This document shows, piece by piece, positions 1-7,047 of a stretch of 24,589 bases of DNA. How positions within the stretch are numbered: the stretch's first letter is position 1; each line of letters begins with the position of its first letter. This DNA comes from CAIXZV01 sp037446495 (GTDB taxonomy: Bacteria > Chloroflexota > Limnocylindria > Limnocylindrales > CSP1-4): positions 1 to 24,589 of the forward strand of contig JBBIIL010000042.1 in assembly GCA_037446495.1 (NCBI GenBank), read 5' to 3'. The notes under the pieces are model-generated. The model did not search any database. It saw nothing but the letters and a program-made list of their open reading frames with translations, and had not been told where the DNA came from. The position numbers and the translations under genes are program-made.

Positions 1-63
1 GTTGCGCACCGTCGTCACGAAAGTCGGGTCGTTGAGGATGGCGGCGACGAGCGGCCGCAGCCT

Positions 64-105
64 GGGCCGAAGCCCGGGCCGACGGGGCCGAAGCCCGGGC
101 CGACG
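64..105. repeat. 21-bp tandem repeat, two perfect copies
   Basis: A 21-bp unit beginning GGGCCGAAGCCC is repeated exactly, head to tail, at 64-84 and 85-105. It lies in the non-coding stretch left of nrdJ. The 21-bp length matches the spacing of the GTGGA motifs that follow at 187-276, so both may be parts of one degenerate periodic array. I see no convincing gene in 1-300. A minus-strand frame reading RPLVAAILNDPTFV runs off the left edge but has no visible start. Confidence 0.8.
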
Positions 106-185
106 TGGAGCCCAAACCGGACGCCGCCCCACAGGACGCGCGATCCATGCGTACGCCTGTTCGATATGGTCGCCGCGGACAACCC

Positions 186-277
186 TGTGGACAAGCCGCT
201 GAAGCGTGTGGAGACCAGCCCGGGCGAGCGTGGACGAACCACCGCGCAACGTGGAGAGACGACGCCCAGGAGTGGAC
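186..277. repeat. GTGGA motif array with 21-22 bp period (DnaA-box-like)
   Basis: GTGGA starts at 187, 208, 230, 251 and 272, so the steps are 21, 22, 21 and 21 bp, about two helical turns. The first copy reads TGTGGACAA, the complement of TTGTCCACA, which is the DnaA box form known from high-GC actinobacteria. The others (TGTGGAGAC, CGTGGACGA, CGTGGAGAG, AGTGGACGG) keep only the core. A sixth GTGGA is at 105. The array ends about 30 bp left of the NrdR boxes. Binding by DnaA is an inference; another protein that reads one face of the helix would fit as well. Confidence 0.5.
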
Positions 278-304
278 GGGCCGCGACCGCAAGCAATCGG
301 CCAA

Positions 305-353
305 TTACCATATGTTGCGATGCGATGGCAGGGGCAACCACAACATATTGTGG
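305..353 (+). promoter_or_regulatory. Tandem NrdR boxes upstream of nrdJ
   Basis: Two AT-rich islands in very GC-rich DNA match the 16-bp NrdR box (consensus acaCwAtATaTwGtgt). Box 1 is TTACCATATGTTGCGA at 305-320. Box 2 is CCACAACATATTGTGG at 338-353, a near-palindrome. Box starts are 33 bp apart, close to three helical turns, as is usual for paired NrdR boxes. Box 1 carries the same CAACATAT core as box 2 on the opposite strand. Both lie just left of the -35 hexamer at 363, where NrdR would be expected to repress ribonucleotide reductase genes. No nrdR gene is in the window. Confidence 0.8.
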
Positions 354-362
354 TTTTTGGCC

Positions 363-391
363 TTGACCACGTCCGCCCGGACGCGTAGATT
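363..391 (+). promoter_or_regulatory. Sigma70-type promoter of nrdJ
   Basis: TTGACC at 363-368 and TAGATT at 386-391 are separated by exactly 17 bp, giving 5/6 and 4/6 matches to the sigma70 hexamers. Transcription should begin near 398, leaving a leader of about 375 nt before the nrdJ start. The hexamers directly follow the NrdR boxes. Confidence 0.7.
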
Positions 392-397
392 CAGGCG

Positions 398-614
398 GTC
401 GCCCTGCGGCCGGACGACCATCGAAGGGCTTCGTGAGGCGAGTGGCAATCGCCGCCAGACGGACCCGGAGACCACCCGGCCCAGCCCGACACGACGAAGG
501 CCTCGTAGCTGCGCCTCACCCCCATCCGTGAGCGCGAGACCAAGCCACCGCTCGGTGCCCACACCGCGCAGAGCACCATCCCGGCCGGCATCCGGGAGCT
601 CTGCACACGGGCCC
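398..614 (+). other. nrdJ leader, part without recognised elements
   Basis: This is the transcribed leader between the predicted nrdJ start site and the 50-bp repeats. I see no open frame with a plausible ribosome site and protein-like composition on either strand. A stretch near 470-492 faintly resembles a cobalamin-riboswitch B12 box, but the rest of that riboswitch is not visible. Confidence 0.4.
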
Positions 615-764
615 GAGCGCGCCGCCGGCGCAGGGAGAGGCCCCGCACCGGCGGGGACGGAGGAGAGCGCGCCGCCGGCGCAGGGAGAGGCCCCGCACCG
701 GCGGGGACGGAGGCGAGCGCGCCGCCGGCGCAGGGAGAGGCCCCGCACCGGCGGGGACGGAGGA
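615..764 (+). repeat. Three tandem 50-bp repeats abutting the nrdJ start
   Basis: Copies run 615-664, 665-714 and 715-764. They are identical except for the last base of the middle copy (AGGC instead of AGGA). Each copy contains two potential hairpins, GCGCC-GCC-GGCGC and CCCCGC-ACCG-GCGGGG, and ends in a GGAGGA-type Shine-Dalgarno sequence. The third copy supplies the ribosome site of nrdJ. The repeats are head to tail with no spacers, so this is not a CRISPR array. Near-identity points to recent duplication. Confidence 0.9.
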
Positions 765-774
765 GATGGATCAG

Positions 775-3700
775 ATGGCTCAGGCACGCGAGGTTGTCCC
801 GGTGATGGATGCAAAGGCCACGGCCAAGAAGTCGAAGCGCGTGGCAGCAGCCACCGGCCGCCCGGGGCTCGGGGGCCCGTACGGCGCCAGTTTCTCCGGC
901 GAGGGCACGCGCGGCCTGACGTTCGAGCGCCGCTGGACGCGGCCGGGCGTCCACCCGTACGACGAGATCACCTGGGAGTACCGGACCGCGGGCATCAGCT
1001 CTGAGACCGGGAAGACCGTGTTCGAGCAGAAGGACGTCGAGGTCCCCGTCTTCTGGTCCCAGCTTGCCACCAACGTCGTGGTCAGCAAGTACTTCCGCGG
1101 CCACGTCGGCACGCCGGAGCGCGAGCACAGCGTCCGCCAGCTGATCGACCGCGTCGTCACCACCATCGCCGCGTGGGCGGAGACCAACCGCTACTTCGCC
1201 ACGGACGAGGACCTGGCCGCGTTCCAGGCCGAGCTCACCCACCTGCTGGTCCACCAGAAGATGGCGTTCAACTCGCCGGTCTGGTTCAACGTGGGGATCG
1301 AGGCGAAGCCGCAGTGCTCCGCGTGCTTCATCAACTCGGTCCAGGACAACATGAGCAGCATCATGGACCTGGCCAAGACCGAGGCCATGCTGTTCAAGTA
1401 CGGCTCGGGCGCGGGCGTCAACCTCTCCCCCATCCGGAGCAGCAAGGCCAAGATGTCGGGCGGCGGCATCGCGTCCGGCCCGGTCAGCTTCATGCGCGGC
1501 TACGACGCGTTCGCGGGCGTGATCAAGTCGGGCGGCAAGACCCGCCGCGCGGCCAAGATGGTCATCCTGGACGTGGACCACCCCGACGTCCTGGACTTCA
1601 TCGATTCCAAGGCCAAGGAGGAGCAGAAGGCCTGGGCCCTGATCGAGCAGGGCTATGACGCCTCCTACACGGGCGAGGCGTACGGCTCCGTGTTCTTCCA
1701 GAACGCCAACCACAGCGTCCGCGTCACGGACGACTTCATGAAGGCCGTCGAGCGCGACGCCGAGTGGCAGACCCACGAGGTCAGCGACGGCCAGCCGGCC
1801 GGCACGTACAAGGCGCGGGACATCTTCCGCAAGATGGCCGAGGCGGCCCACCTCTGCGGCGACCCGGGCATCCAGTACGACACCACCATCAACACCTGGA
1901 ACCCGGTGTCCAACAGCGCGCGGCAGTACGCCACCAACCCGTGCAGCGAGTTCAGCTTCATCAACGACTCGAGCTGCAATCTCGCGTCGGTCAACCTCAT
2001 GAAGTTCGTCGACCCCAGCGGCGAGTTCGACGTCGAGGCGTACCGGCATGCCTGTCGGCTGACGATCACCGCGCAGGAGATCCTCGTCGACAACGCCTCC
2101 TACCCCACCCCCAAGATCGAGGAGAACTCGCACCGCTACCGGCCCCTCGGCCTCGGCTACGCGAACCTCGGGGCGCTCCTGATGAACCGCGGCCTCGCCT
2201 ACGACTCGGAAGCGGGCCGGGACTACGCTGCGGCCATCACCGCGATCATGCACGGCGAGGCCTATCGCCAGAGCGCCGTGATCGCCCGTGACCACGGCGG
2301 TCCCTTCGTGGAGTTCGAGAAGAACCGCGAGCCGTTCCTGAACGTCATCCGGATGCACCGTGACGCCGCCCACAGCCTCGCCGACGGGAGCGTTCCGGCC
2401 GAGATGCTCGAGGCCGCCCGAACCACGATCGACGAGGCGCTCGAGATCGGCAGCCAGTTCGGCTTCCGAAACGCACAGACCTCACTCCTGGCGCCCACCG
2501 GGTGCCTCGTGGGCGACAGCCTCGTCCTGAGCGATCGTGGGCTCGTCCGCCTGCGCGGGCTCGGCAACCCCGACGGCGCCAAGTGGCAGGACCTCGACCT
2601 TCGGGTCGCCACCGACGACGGTCCGCGCGAGGCCACCAAGTTCTTCGTCAACGGCATCGAGCCGGTCGTCACCGTCGACACGGCCCGCGGCTACCGGCTG
2701 CAGGGCACGACCACCCACCGGATCCGGGTGGTGGACGCGAACGGCGACTGGCAGTGGCGACGCTTCGCGGATGTCCGCCAGGGCGACCGCGTGCCCATGA
2801 CGCTGGGCGGCATGATCGGCGAGCCGCGCGAGGTGCCGCTGCCGCCGCTGCCCGAGGCCTACTGGACCTCGGACCACCGCACGTTCGTCCCGCGGGCGAT
2901 GACCGCGGACCTCGCCGAGCTCCTCGGCTACTTCATGGGCGACGGCTCGCTCCACGCGCGCGGCCTGCGGTTCTGCGTGACGGCCGGCGATGACGACGTC
3001 GTCTCGCGCCTGGCCGACCTCGGCCGGCGGCTGTTCGGCCTGACCGCCGCCAAGGCGGAGAAGGCGGGCTACACCGAGGTCCGCCTCGACTCCGTGCGCT
3101 TGGCGCTGTGGTGGGAGGCCTGCGGCTTTGCGAAGCACGCGCCCGTCACCCAGCACCGGGGCAAGGGCTACGAGCCCCACATCCCCGACGCGGTGCTCTA
3201 CAGCAACGACCCCGCGGCCTACCGTGCGTTCGTGCGAGGCCTGTTCGAGGCTGACGGGAGCGTGAACGGCGGCTACGCGTCATGGTCAACCGTGTCCGAT
3301 CGGTTCAGCCACGACGTCCAGACCCTGCTCCTCGCGCTCGGCTACGCCACCACCCGCAAGACGGACCAGCCCAGTCGCGGCCACAAGGGCGCCAACCCGG
3401 TGCACGTCCTGCGGCTGCTCAACGCCAGCGCCGGCGGGCGGTTCCTGCGGGAGATCTCGTTCATCTCGGAGCGCAAGCGCGAAGCCCTTGCCCCGGCCCA
3501 GCATCCCCAGGCAGCACGCCACGACCTGGTGCCCGTCAGCCGCGCCACGGTGGACCGGCTGGCGCCGGACAACGACAACCTGCGCAAGACGATGCTCCTC
3601 TCGCTGGCGCGAACCGGCATGGTCTCGCGGCGCTCGGCCACGGCGCTCCTGGAGCGCACGGCCGATCCCGAGCTCGCGCAATCGCTCGGCTACTTCTACG

Positions 3701-5193
3701 ACGAGGTCGCCTCGGCCCGGCTGGGCGAGGAGCAGCTGACGTACGACCTCTCGGTGCCCTCGAACGTGACCTACGTCGCGAACGGCTTCGTCAGCCACAA
3801 CACCATTGCTTTCATGATGGATTGCGACACCACCGGCATCGAGCCCGACATCGCGCTCATCAAGTACAAGAAGCTCGTCGGCGAGGGCTACCTCAAGATC
3901 GTCAACCAGACGGTTCCCGCGGCCCTGCGCAAGCTGGGCTACACCGCGACCCAGGTCGAGGAGATCCTGGCCTACGTCAACGAGCGCGAGACCATCGAGG
4001 GCGCGCCCGGCCTCAAGCCTGAGCACCTCTCGGTCTTCGACTGCGCCTTCAAGCCCGTGAACGGCGACCGGTCCATCCACTACATGGGCCACATCCGGAT
4101 GATGGGCGCGGTCCAGCCGTTCCTCTCGGGCGCCATCAGCAAGACGGTCAACATGCCCGAGGCGGCCACCGCCGAGGAGATCGAGACCGTCTACCTCGAG
4201 GGCTGGAAGCAGGGCCTCAAGGCCATCGCCATCTACCGAGACGGGTCGAAGCGGTCACAGCCGCTGTCCACCGGCAAGAAGAAGGACCAGGGCGCCGAGA
4301 CCTCTGCAGCCGACAGCGAGACCATCGAGGCCCTCCGCCGCCAGCTCGCGGCGGCCCAGGTGGAGGCCACCCGCCCGCACCGCCGTCGCCTGCCGGCCGA
4401 GCGGACCGCGGTCACCCACAAGTTCGAGATCGGCGGCCACGAAGGCTACATCACAGTTGGTCTCTACCCCGACGGCCAGCCCGGCGAGATCTTCCTCAAG
4501 ATGGCCAAGGAGGGCTCGACGATCTCGGGCCTCATGGACACGCTGGCCACCTCGGTGAGCCTGGCGCTCCAGTACGGCGTGCCGCTCAAGGACGTGGTGA
4601 ACAAGTTCGCCCACGTGCGGTTCGAGCCCAGCGGCTTCACCGGCAACCCGGAGATCCCGATCGCCAAGTCCCTCGTGGACTACATCTTCCGCTGGATGGG
4701 CAGCCGGTTCCTCGCGCCCGAGGATCGGGCCGCGCTGGGGCTGATCGACCGCTCGCAGGTGGTCACGGACGCCCCCGCCCCGTTCGGGGCTTCGGCCCTG
4801 CGGCCGCACGCGGACGAGGGCATTACGGCCCAGTCCGAGGCCATCGCCACCCCGGCGCCCGCGCCGGCACCGGCACCGTCGACCGGCAGCAGCGCCAGGG
4901 GCTCCGTCGCCCCGCAGGCCGCGGCGGCCCCGATCGCGATCTCGATGCCGGTCCCGGTGGTCAAGGAGGAGCTGGCGGTCATCGCCACCGGCCCGGCCAA
5001 CGGCAACGGCGCGTCCAAGGGCCTCGCGGCCATCGCGGCCTCGTTCGGCGGCTCGCTCTCGGGCGGCGGCCCCAAGGTGACCTTCTCGGCCCAGGCGGAC
5101 TCCCCCAGTTGCGCCGAATGCGGCTCGATCATGGTCCGCAACGGATCCTGCTACAAGTGCCTCAACTGCGGGTCAACCTCGGGCTGCAGCTGA
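775..5193 (+). CDS. nrdJ: Cobalamin-dependent (class II) ribonucleotide reductase with intein
   Basis: This enzyme reduces ribonucleotides to deoxyribonucleotides using adenosylcobalamin, without a separate radical-generating subunit. With the start at 775 the precursor is 1,472 aa. Catalytic N388, C390 and E392 sit in NPCSEF. C401, 11 residues on as in other class II enzymes, probably forms the redox pair with C181 or C184 (CSACFIN). The C-terminus is a Cys-rich ribbon (CAEC, CYKC, final CGSTSGCS) that would re-reduce the active site, reached through an Ala/Pro-rich linker. An intein of 433 aa interrupts the conserved APTG/TIAF motif; without it the mature chain is about 1,039 aa. I prefer ATG 775 (MAQAREVV) because AGGAG at 761-765 is 9 nt away; ATG 766 directly abuts that site. 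NrdR boxes and a sigma70 promoter lie upstream, and a strong hairpin follows the stop. Confidence 0.95.
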   Translation: MAQAREVVPVMDAKATAKKSKRVAAATGRPGLGGPYGASFSGEGTRGLTFERRWTRPGVHPYDEITWEYRTAGISSETGKTVFEQKDVEVPVFWSQLATNVVVSKYFRGHVGTPEREHSVRQLIDRVVTTIAAWAETNRYFATDEDLAAFQAELTHLLVHQKMAFNSPVWFNVGIEAKPQCSACFINSVQDNMSSIMDLAKTEAMLFKYGSGAGVNLSPIRSSKAKMSGGGIASGPVSFMRGYDAFAGVIKSGGKTRRAAKMVILDVDHPDVLDFIDSKAKEEQKAWALIEQGYDASYTGEAYGSVFFQNANHSVRVTDDFMKAVERDAEWQTHEVSDGQPAGTYKARDIFRKMAEAAHLCGDPGIQYDTTINTWNPVSNSARQYATNPCSEFSFINDSSCNLASVNLMKFVDPSGEFDVEAYRHACRLTITAQEILVDNASYPTPKIEENSHRYRPLGLGYANLGALLMNRGLAYDSEAGRDYAAAITAIMHGEAYRQSAVIARDHGGPFVEFEKNREPFLNVIRMHRDAAHSLADGSVPAEMLEAARTTIDEALEIGSQFGFRNAQTSLLAPTGCLVGDSLVLSDRGLVRLRGLGNPDGAKWQDLDLRVATDDGPREATKFFVNGIEPVVTVDTARGYRLQGTTTHRIRVVDANGDWQWRRFADVRQGDRVPMTLGGMIGEPREVPLPPLPEAYWTSDHRTFVPRAMTADLAELLGYFMGDGSLHARGLRFCVTAGDDDVVSRLADLGRRLFGLTAAKAEKAGYTEVRLDSVRLALWWEACGFAKHAPVTQHRGKGYEPHIPDAVLYSNDPAAYRAFVRGLFEADGSVNGGYASWSTVSDRFSHDVQTLLLALGYATTRKTDQPSRGHKGANPVHVLRLLNASAGGRFLREISFISERKREALAPAQHPQAARHDLVPVSRATVDRLAPDNDNLRKTMLLSLARTGMVSRRSATALLERTADPELAQSLGYFYDEVASARLGEEQLTYDLSVPSNVTYVANGFVSHNTIAFMMDCDTTGIEPDIALIKYKKLVGEGYLKIVNQTVPAALRKLGYTATQVEEILAYVNERETIEGAPGLKPEHLSVFDCAFKPVNGDRSIHYMGHIRMMGAVQPFLSGAISKTVNMPEAATAEEIETVYLEGWKQGLKAIAIYRDGSKRSQPLSTGKKKDQGAETSAADSETIEALRRQLAAAQVEATRPHRRRLPAERTAVTHKFEIGGHEGYITVGLYPDGQPGEIFLKMAKEGSTISGLMDTLATSVSLALQYGVPLKDVVNKFAHVRFEPSGFTGNPEIPIAKSLVDYIFRWMGSRFLAPEDRAALGLIDRSQVVTDAPAPFGASALRPHADEGITAQSEAIATPAPAPAPAPSTGSSARGSVAPQAAAAPIAISMPVPVVKEELAVIATGPANGNGASKGLAAIAASFGGSLSGGGPKVTFSAQADSPSCAECGSIMVRNGSCYKCLNCGSTSGCS
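2503..3801 (+). mobile_element. In-frame intein with LAGLIDADG homing endonuclease, inside nrdJ
   Basis: The 433-residue insert begins with Cys (CLVGDSLVLSDRG) and ends VANGFVSHN, followed by extein Thr (TIAFMMDC). Cys1, a TxxH in block B (GTTTHRIRV), the penultimate His, the final Asn and a +1 Thr are all present, so splicing should work. Two LAGLIDADG motifs, LGYFMGDGS (Asp near intein residue 147) and GLFEADGSV (Asp near 251), both keep their acidic residue. The homing endonuclease therefore looks intact. The insertion point is a conserved active-site motif of ribonucleotide reductase, a site type where inteins are known in bacteria and archaea. The frame is open throughout and joins two extein halves that are contiguous in homologues. 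Confidence 0.93.
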
Positions 5194-5217
5194 TGTGAAG
5201 TTGCCGACTCTCAAGCG

Positions 5218-5244
5218 GAGCCCGCGTCCCACGGACGCGGGCTC
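5218..5244 (+). terminator. Hairpin terminator after nrdJ
   Basis: Perfect 12-bp arms GAGCCCGCGTCC and GGACGCGGGCTC flank a CAC loop, 24 nt after the nrdJ stop. There is no clear T-tract, which is common in high-GC genomes. Confidence 0.75.
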
Positions 5245-5599
5245 TCGCCTGCCGGTGACACCGAGCGCCGGTCGAGCACAGGAGCCGAGCCGAGCTACCC
5301 ATGCCACGGGTGACTTGGGATCCTGCCTGGTGAACCACTCGTAGGACGAGTGTTGTGAGCGGCCGAAGGACGAGTGTCCCGGGATTTCGGACGCCCGGCG
5401 GGGCAGGGATGCCGGATGACCGGCCGGGTGGGACGGGTGTCGCGATGCGCCCGAGCTCGGGCCACCCGTTCCATGAGTGCACCGGAGTCCGAGCGGGGCC
5501 ATTCCGCAAGGCACGGTGACCAGGAATGGTCCGTGCGCACGCGGAACGCGCCGAACCGGGTAGAGTCCCCGAGAGCGGCCAACGATCACGGGGAGCAAC
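5245..5599. other. Intergenic region with short direct repeats and a weak -10
   Basis: I see no gene here. AGGACGAGTGT occurs twice, at 5343-5353 and 5367-5377, 24 bp apart. A GC-tolerant -10-like TAGAGT lies at 5561-5566, 33 nt before the GTG start at 5600, but without a matching -35. This is probably the promoter region of the next gene. Confidence 0.4.
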
Positions 5600-6064
5600 G
5601 TGGCGAAGCACGAGAAGCCGAAGGTCTCCGACGCCAAGGTGGTGCGTCGCCTGGGCGAGGCGTTGGGCGTGGCGTTCGACCAGCCGCCGATCGGCGATCT
5701 CGGTGGCGACGACGGCTCGCTCGCCGTCGCGGGCGAGGATGCCTGGGTGGCGCTCCAGCACGAGTGCAGGCACAGCCATCCCGTCGAGAACGTGCTCCAG
5801 TACTGGCCCTGGCTCGAGCGCAGCCGCCGGCGCCTTGTCCTCGTCCACGCCGTCGCGCCCGACGCCCGGAGGCGAACCGGCCCGCGTGCGGAGCTGACCA
5901 GCTGGATGGGCGCGATGATGGAGCGGGTCCTGCCGGGCCGCTTCGCCTACTGCCGCGTGGAGCTGGGCTCGAGCGACGAGGCCGCACAGCTCGCCGCAGC
6001 CCGCGCCGCCATCGAGGCGCTCCGCCAGCCGCTCGAGGGCCGGAGCCTCCTCACCTCGAACTAG
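5600..6064 (+). CDS. Conserved-looking hypothetical protein, 154 aa
   Basis: I do not recognise this protein with confidence. It starts at GTG 5600 with GGGAG 4 nt upstream and encodes a soluble, acidic/basic-mixed chain without signal peptide or membrane segment. Residues 45-84 (GEDAWVALQHE then NVLQYWPWLE and LVLVHAV) alternate beta-like and helical stretches. They recall the core of PD-(D/E)xK nuclease-fold proteins that carry an E-x-E/K-like acidic strand followed by a helix with YW. The catalytic set is not clearly complete, with QHE in place of ExK, so it might be inactive or the resemblance may be chance. The C-terminal third (about 122-144) is an Ala-rich helix. It stands alone on the plus strand, convergent with the methyltransferase that follows. 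Confidence 0.75.
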   Translation: MAKHEKPKVSDAKVVRRLGEALGVAFDQPPIGDLGGDDGSLAVAGEDAWVALQHECRHSHPVENVLQYWPWLERSRRRLVLVHAVAPDARRRTGPRAELTSWMGAMMERVLPGRFAYCRVELGSSDEAAQLAAARAAIEALRQPLEGRSLLTSN

Positions 6065-6168
6065 CGTCAGCCCCGCGGGCCTCCGCGCCGGGCGCCGCGT
6101 CGAGCGAAGCGTAACGCCCCGGAGACCCGGTGCGCACCGCGGCGGATGACGGGACGGCCGATCGGCGA

Positions 6169-6834
6169 TCAGGGGCGCAGGTCCGCCCGCCAGACGATCG
6201 TGAACGGGCCAAGGCCCCGATGTCGCCGCCGGTCGTGCGGGCCGAAGGCGGCCTCGGCCGCGTCGATCCCGGCGTGGGGCGTCTCGAGGCGCGTCGCGCG
6301 AGCGTGCAGGTCGTAGACGAGGGCGCGGCCGCCGGGGCGCAGGACGCGGCGGATCTCGGCGAAGCCGCGCTGGGCATCGGGCCAGTGGTGGGCGGACAGC
6401 GAGGAGACGACGAGGTCGAACGAGCCGTCTGGGAAGGGCATGTGGGCGACGTCCGCCTCGACGACCATGGCCCGGGACCGCGTTCCAGCCCGCTCGAGGC
6501 GGCGCTCCGACGCGCTCAGCATCGCCGGGTCCACGTCGAGGCCCACCCAGGTGGCGTCTGGGATCTCGGCGAGGAGCCGCTCGGCGAGGTGGCCGGGCCC
6601 CGGGCCGATCTCGAGGATCGCCGGCTCCGCGACACCAGCCAGCGCCTCGCCGCAGTCGCGCGCGACATCGCGGTAGTGGCCGGCCAGCGCGAGGCCCGCT
6701 GCCAGCTCGTACACGCCGACGCCCGGCGCGGACGACGTGCCGATCGACCGGACGGCTCGCCGCACAACGGGCTGGGCCAGCCAGGCGCCAACACCGGCCA
6801 GCCCCGCTACGAGGACCACGCGTCGAATTCCCAT
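6169..6834 (-). CDS. Class I SAM-dependent methyltransferase, membrane-anchored
   Basis: The 221-aa protein is a Methyltransferase_11/25-type enzyme that would transfer a methyl group from S-adenosylmethionine to an unknown small molecule. Motif I is EIGPGPG at residues 75-81. The acidic end of beta 2 is D100 (VGLDVDP). EAD followed by FPDGSFD at about 126-140 and LRPGGR at 166-171 complete the Rossmann fold signature. Residues 6-22 are hydrophobic (VVLVAGLAGVGAWLA), which suggests an N-terminal membrane anchor or uncleaved signal. No Shine-Dalgarno is visible before ATG 6834. A CATCAT lies exactly 6 nt upstream, so the mRNA could be leaderless. It is divergent from the SPFH gene, and the intergenic 6835-7047 holds that gene's promoter. 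Confidence 0.88.
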   Translation of the reverse strand: MGIRRVVLVAGLAGVGAWLAQPVVRRAVRSIGTSSAPGVGVYELAAGLALAGHYRDVARDCGEALAGVAEPAILEIGPGPGHLAERLLAEIPDATWVGLDVDPAMLSASERRLERAGTRSRAMVVEADVAHMPFPDGSFDLVVSSLSAHHWPDAQRGFAEIRRVLRPGGRALVYDLHARATRLETPHAGIDAAEAAFGPHDRRRHRGLGPFTIVWRADLRP

Positions 6835-6975
6835 CCGCCCATGATGACGCGCTGAGCGACGCCGCAACGCCCCAAGTCGCCCGCGGCCGGGCGGACTTGC
6901 CCGCCGGCGCTGAGGGGGCGGAGCGCCCGTGGAGCCGCCGCGTGCGCTCAGGGGCACCCGAGGCACCGCCACCGA

Positions 6976-7002
6976 TTGGGTCTTGTATCGCTGTGATATC
7001 AT
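6976..7002 (+). promoter_or_regulatory. Promoter with extended -10 for the SPFH gene
   Basis: TGATATCAT at 6994-7002 is an extended -10 (TGn plus TATCAT). It stands out as an AT-rich island. TTGGGT at 6976-6981 may act as a poor -35 with a 15-bp spacer. The SPFH start codon is 46 nt downstream of the -10. Confidence 0.5.
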
Positions 7003-7047
7003 TCTGATCGCGCCCACACAGATGGCACGAAGGAGCCCGAAAGCACC

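Noticed and set aside
1..60. Partial minus-strand gene at the left edge
   Set aside because: RPLVAAILNDPTFVTTVRN looks protein-like but has no visible start, and its upstream frame runs into the 21-bp repeats. The evidence is too short to call a gene.
440..495. Possible cobalamin riboswitch in the nrdJ leader (CCCGGAGACC followed by CCCGGCCC)
   Set aside because: Only a vague B12-box resemblance. The other conserved riboswitch segments and the expected structure are not visible, and repression by cobalamin would make little sense for a cobalamin-dependent enzyme.
615..764. CRISPR-like repeats
   Set aside because: The 50-bp units are directly head to tail with no spacers, and no cas genes are present.
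766..774. nrdJ start at ATG 766
   Set aside because: The AGGAG motif ends at 765 and leaves no spacing, whereas ATG 775 has a 9-nt spacing.
391..2373. Very long open frame antisense to nrdJ
   Set aside because: It is a by-product of GC-rich codon use in nrdJ. Its translation is low-complexity Arg/Val/Leu/Asp sequence with no recognisable domain.
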